A stretch of DNA of 6,527 bases from an uncultured Muribaculaceae bacterium. GTDB taxonomy: Bacteria > Bacteroidota > Bacteroidia > Bacteroidales > Muribaculaceae. Of this stretch, positions 6,419-6,527 are shown in pieces. The notes under the pieces are model-generated. The model searched no databases. It saw only the letters and a program-made list of their open reading frames with translations, and was not told where the DNA came from. The DNA lies in the NCBI GenBank assembly GCA_934590135.1, contig CAKTOT010000111.1, forward strand, positions 1 to 6,527, in the 5' to 3' direction. The position numbers and the translations under genes are program-made. How positions within the stretch are numbered: the stretch's first letter is position 1; the number at the start of each line of letters is the position of its first letter.

Positions 6419-6527
6419 GCCGCCCAGCCTTTATACATTATTATAAAAAAGGAAAGATTCAGATAAGAAGTGCAACGGCAAAAAGCCTCACTCCTCCTCG
6501 GGGGAAGGCCGCGCGCCGAGGGGGCCG

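Noticed and set aside
6488..6527. Possible gene end on the - strand (12 codons ending SPEEE, then TGA and a short T-run)
   Set aside because: Only 12 codons are visible, another frame is also open there, and the stem before the T-run is weak; it cannot be told from chance.

Overview
The window looks like chromosomal DNA from a member of the Bacteroidota, probably order Bacteroidales. Both candidate promoters carry the TAnnTTTG -7 box of the Bacteroidota primary sigma factor. Start codons are preceded by A-rich leaders with no Shine-Dalgarno sequence. The YebC protein has the N-terminus I associate with Bacteroidota (MGRAFEYRKARKLKRWG) rather than the MAGHSKWANIKHRK-type start common elsewhere. 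The genus cannot be fixed from the sequence alone; a Muribaculaceae-like or Prevotella-like organism is only a guess.

Layout. Positions 1-144 are relatively AT-rich and have one open + frame entering from the left edge, possibly the tail of a preceding gene. A promoter at 162-196 then drives a rightward three-gene cluster: an ATP-grasp ligase-like protein (226-1098), a membrane CDP-alcohol phosphatidyltransferase (1187-2128) and a HAD-superfamily hydrolase (2125-2946). The last two overlap by 4 bp. A compact hairpin lies between the first and second genes. A perfect 23-bp inverted repeat (2989-3037) separates this cluster from a converging leftward operon. That operon is pheT (6352-3854, phenylalanyl-tRNA synthetase beta subunit) followed by yebC (3798-3061, YebC/TACO1-family translation factor). 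It is read from a promoter at 6418-6384, and about 110 bases of unassigned sequence follow to the right edge.

How the genes fit together. The leftward operon is housekeeping translation: charging of tRNA-Phe plus a ribosome-associated factor. The rightward cluster is the least understood part. A CDP-alcohol phosphotransferase moves a phospho-alcohol from a CDP-linked donor to an acceptor alcohol, a HAD enzyme could remove a leftover phosphate, and an ATP-grasp enzyme could join a carboxylate to an amine, hydroxyl or thiol. Together they could build or decorate a phospholipid headgroup or other phosphodiester metabolite, but no substrate can be read from the sequence. Two of the three have non-canonical active-site motifs: the last aspartate of the CDP-alcohol signature is displaced by one residue, and the HAD protein has glycine where phosphatases carry the general acid/base aspartate. 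I see no mobile elements, CRISPR arrays, tRNA or rRNA genes.
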